A stretch of DNA of 6,551 nt, taken from NCBI GenBank assembly GCA_029881855.1, contig JAOULU010000100.1:1-6551 (forward strand), given 5' to 3'. The notes below the pieces were generated by a model. It worked only from the letters and a program-made list of their open reading frames with translations. It was not told where the DNA came from and ran no database searches. Origin of the DNA: Nitrosomonas sp. Lineage in GTDB: Bacteria > Pseudomonadota > Gammaproteobacteria > Burkholderiales > Nitrosomonadaceae. This document shows, one piece after another, positions 6,416 to 6,551 of the stretch; the stretch's first letter is position 1, and each line of letters opens with the position of its first letter. The position numbers were made by a program, and so were the translations under genes.

Positions 6416-6551
6416 ATGGGCATCGATAAAATCATTGATACAGCATTCGAACCAATATCGCATGCTGTTGCATCGGTCATATTTTATAGCGTTCCATTAA
6501 TGGGGCTTGAAATTAAATTGGTGTTGGTATGGTTGGTTCTTGCTGCAATTT
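6416..6551 (+). CDS. Probable sodium:alanine symporter (AGCS family), N-terminal fragment
   Basis: An open frame of 45 codons starts at the ATG at 6416 and runs off the window. An AGGA ribosome site (6401-6404) precedes the start by 11 bases. The residues read MGIDKIIDTAFEPISHAV, then a hydrophobic stretch with IFYSVPLMGLEIKLVLVWLV. This resembles the N-terminus of AGCS amino-acid:sodium symporters of the longer proteobacterial type, where a short amphipathic start precedes an F.SVP..G...PL...WLV segment entering the first membrane helix. Such proteins import alanine or glycine with Na+ across the inner membrane. The identification rests on pattern memory of a short segment; another polytopic membrane protein cannot be excluded. 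That it is a genuine coding start is supported by the ribosome site, the upstream promoter and the unbroken hydrophobic pattern. Confidence 0.6.
   Translation, partial: MGIDKIIDTAFEPISHAVASVIFYSVPLMGLEIKLVLVWLVLAAI

Overview
The window is a piece of proteobacterial chromosome with housekeeping genes and moderately AT-rich intergenic DNA. The Sdh membrane anchors look betaproteobacterial: SdhC has an HHLCAGIRH block and SdhD an NRIV.GAHYGL.DWL.QR N-terminus. The SH3-plus-membrane-anchor protein at 4624-5307 belongs to a family I associate mainly with gammaproteobacteria. I therefore place the source at the Beta/Gammaproteobacteria level and do not name a genus. There are no RNA genes, CRISPR arrays, insertion sequences or phage genes.

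Layout. On the minus strand, reading leftward from 1759, thiS, thiG and trmB look like one transcription unit: the sulfur carrier and synthase for the thiazole half of thiamine, followed by a tRNA m7G46 methyltransferase. A 287-base divergent gap (1760-2046) separates them from the plus-strand genes sdhC, sdhD and sdhA. These encode the cytochrome b/membrane-anchor subunits and the flavoprotein of succinate dehydrogenase (complex II). A plus-strand gene for a secreted SH3/coiled-coil/TM protein (4624-5307) follows. It meets tail to tail a minus-strand gene for a secreted DUF4124 plus staphylococcal-nuclease-like protein (5321-6157). After a 258-base divergent gap, the first 45 codons of a probable AGCS-type sodium:alanine symporter run off the right edge.

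The main anomaly is in the sdh locus. sdhD is broken by an apparent 1-base deletion near 2661. The in-frame product stops at 82 residues, just after the heme-ligand HAW motif. The remaining 34 residues, with the quinone-site Tyr and the third membrane helix, are intact in the -1 frame and end one base before the GTG start of sdhA. The premature stop overlaps an ATG (TGATG), so the second half could in principle be translated separately, although a sequencing error or a real mutation is the simpler reading. In addition, sdhB, which normally follows sdhA, is absent: only 76 bases separate sdhA from an unrelated gene. No wholly new system is evident. The points most worth checking are the split sdhD and the missing sdhB.
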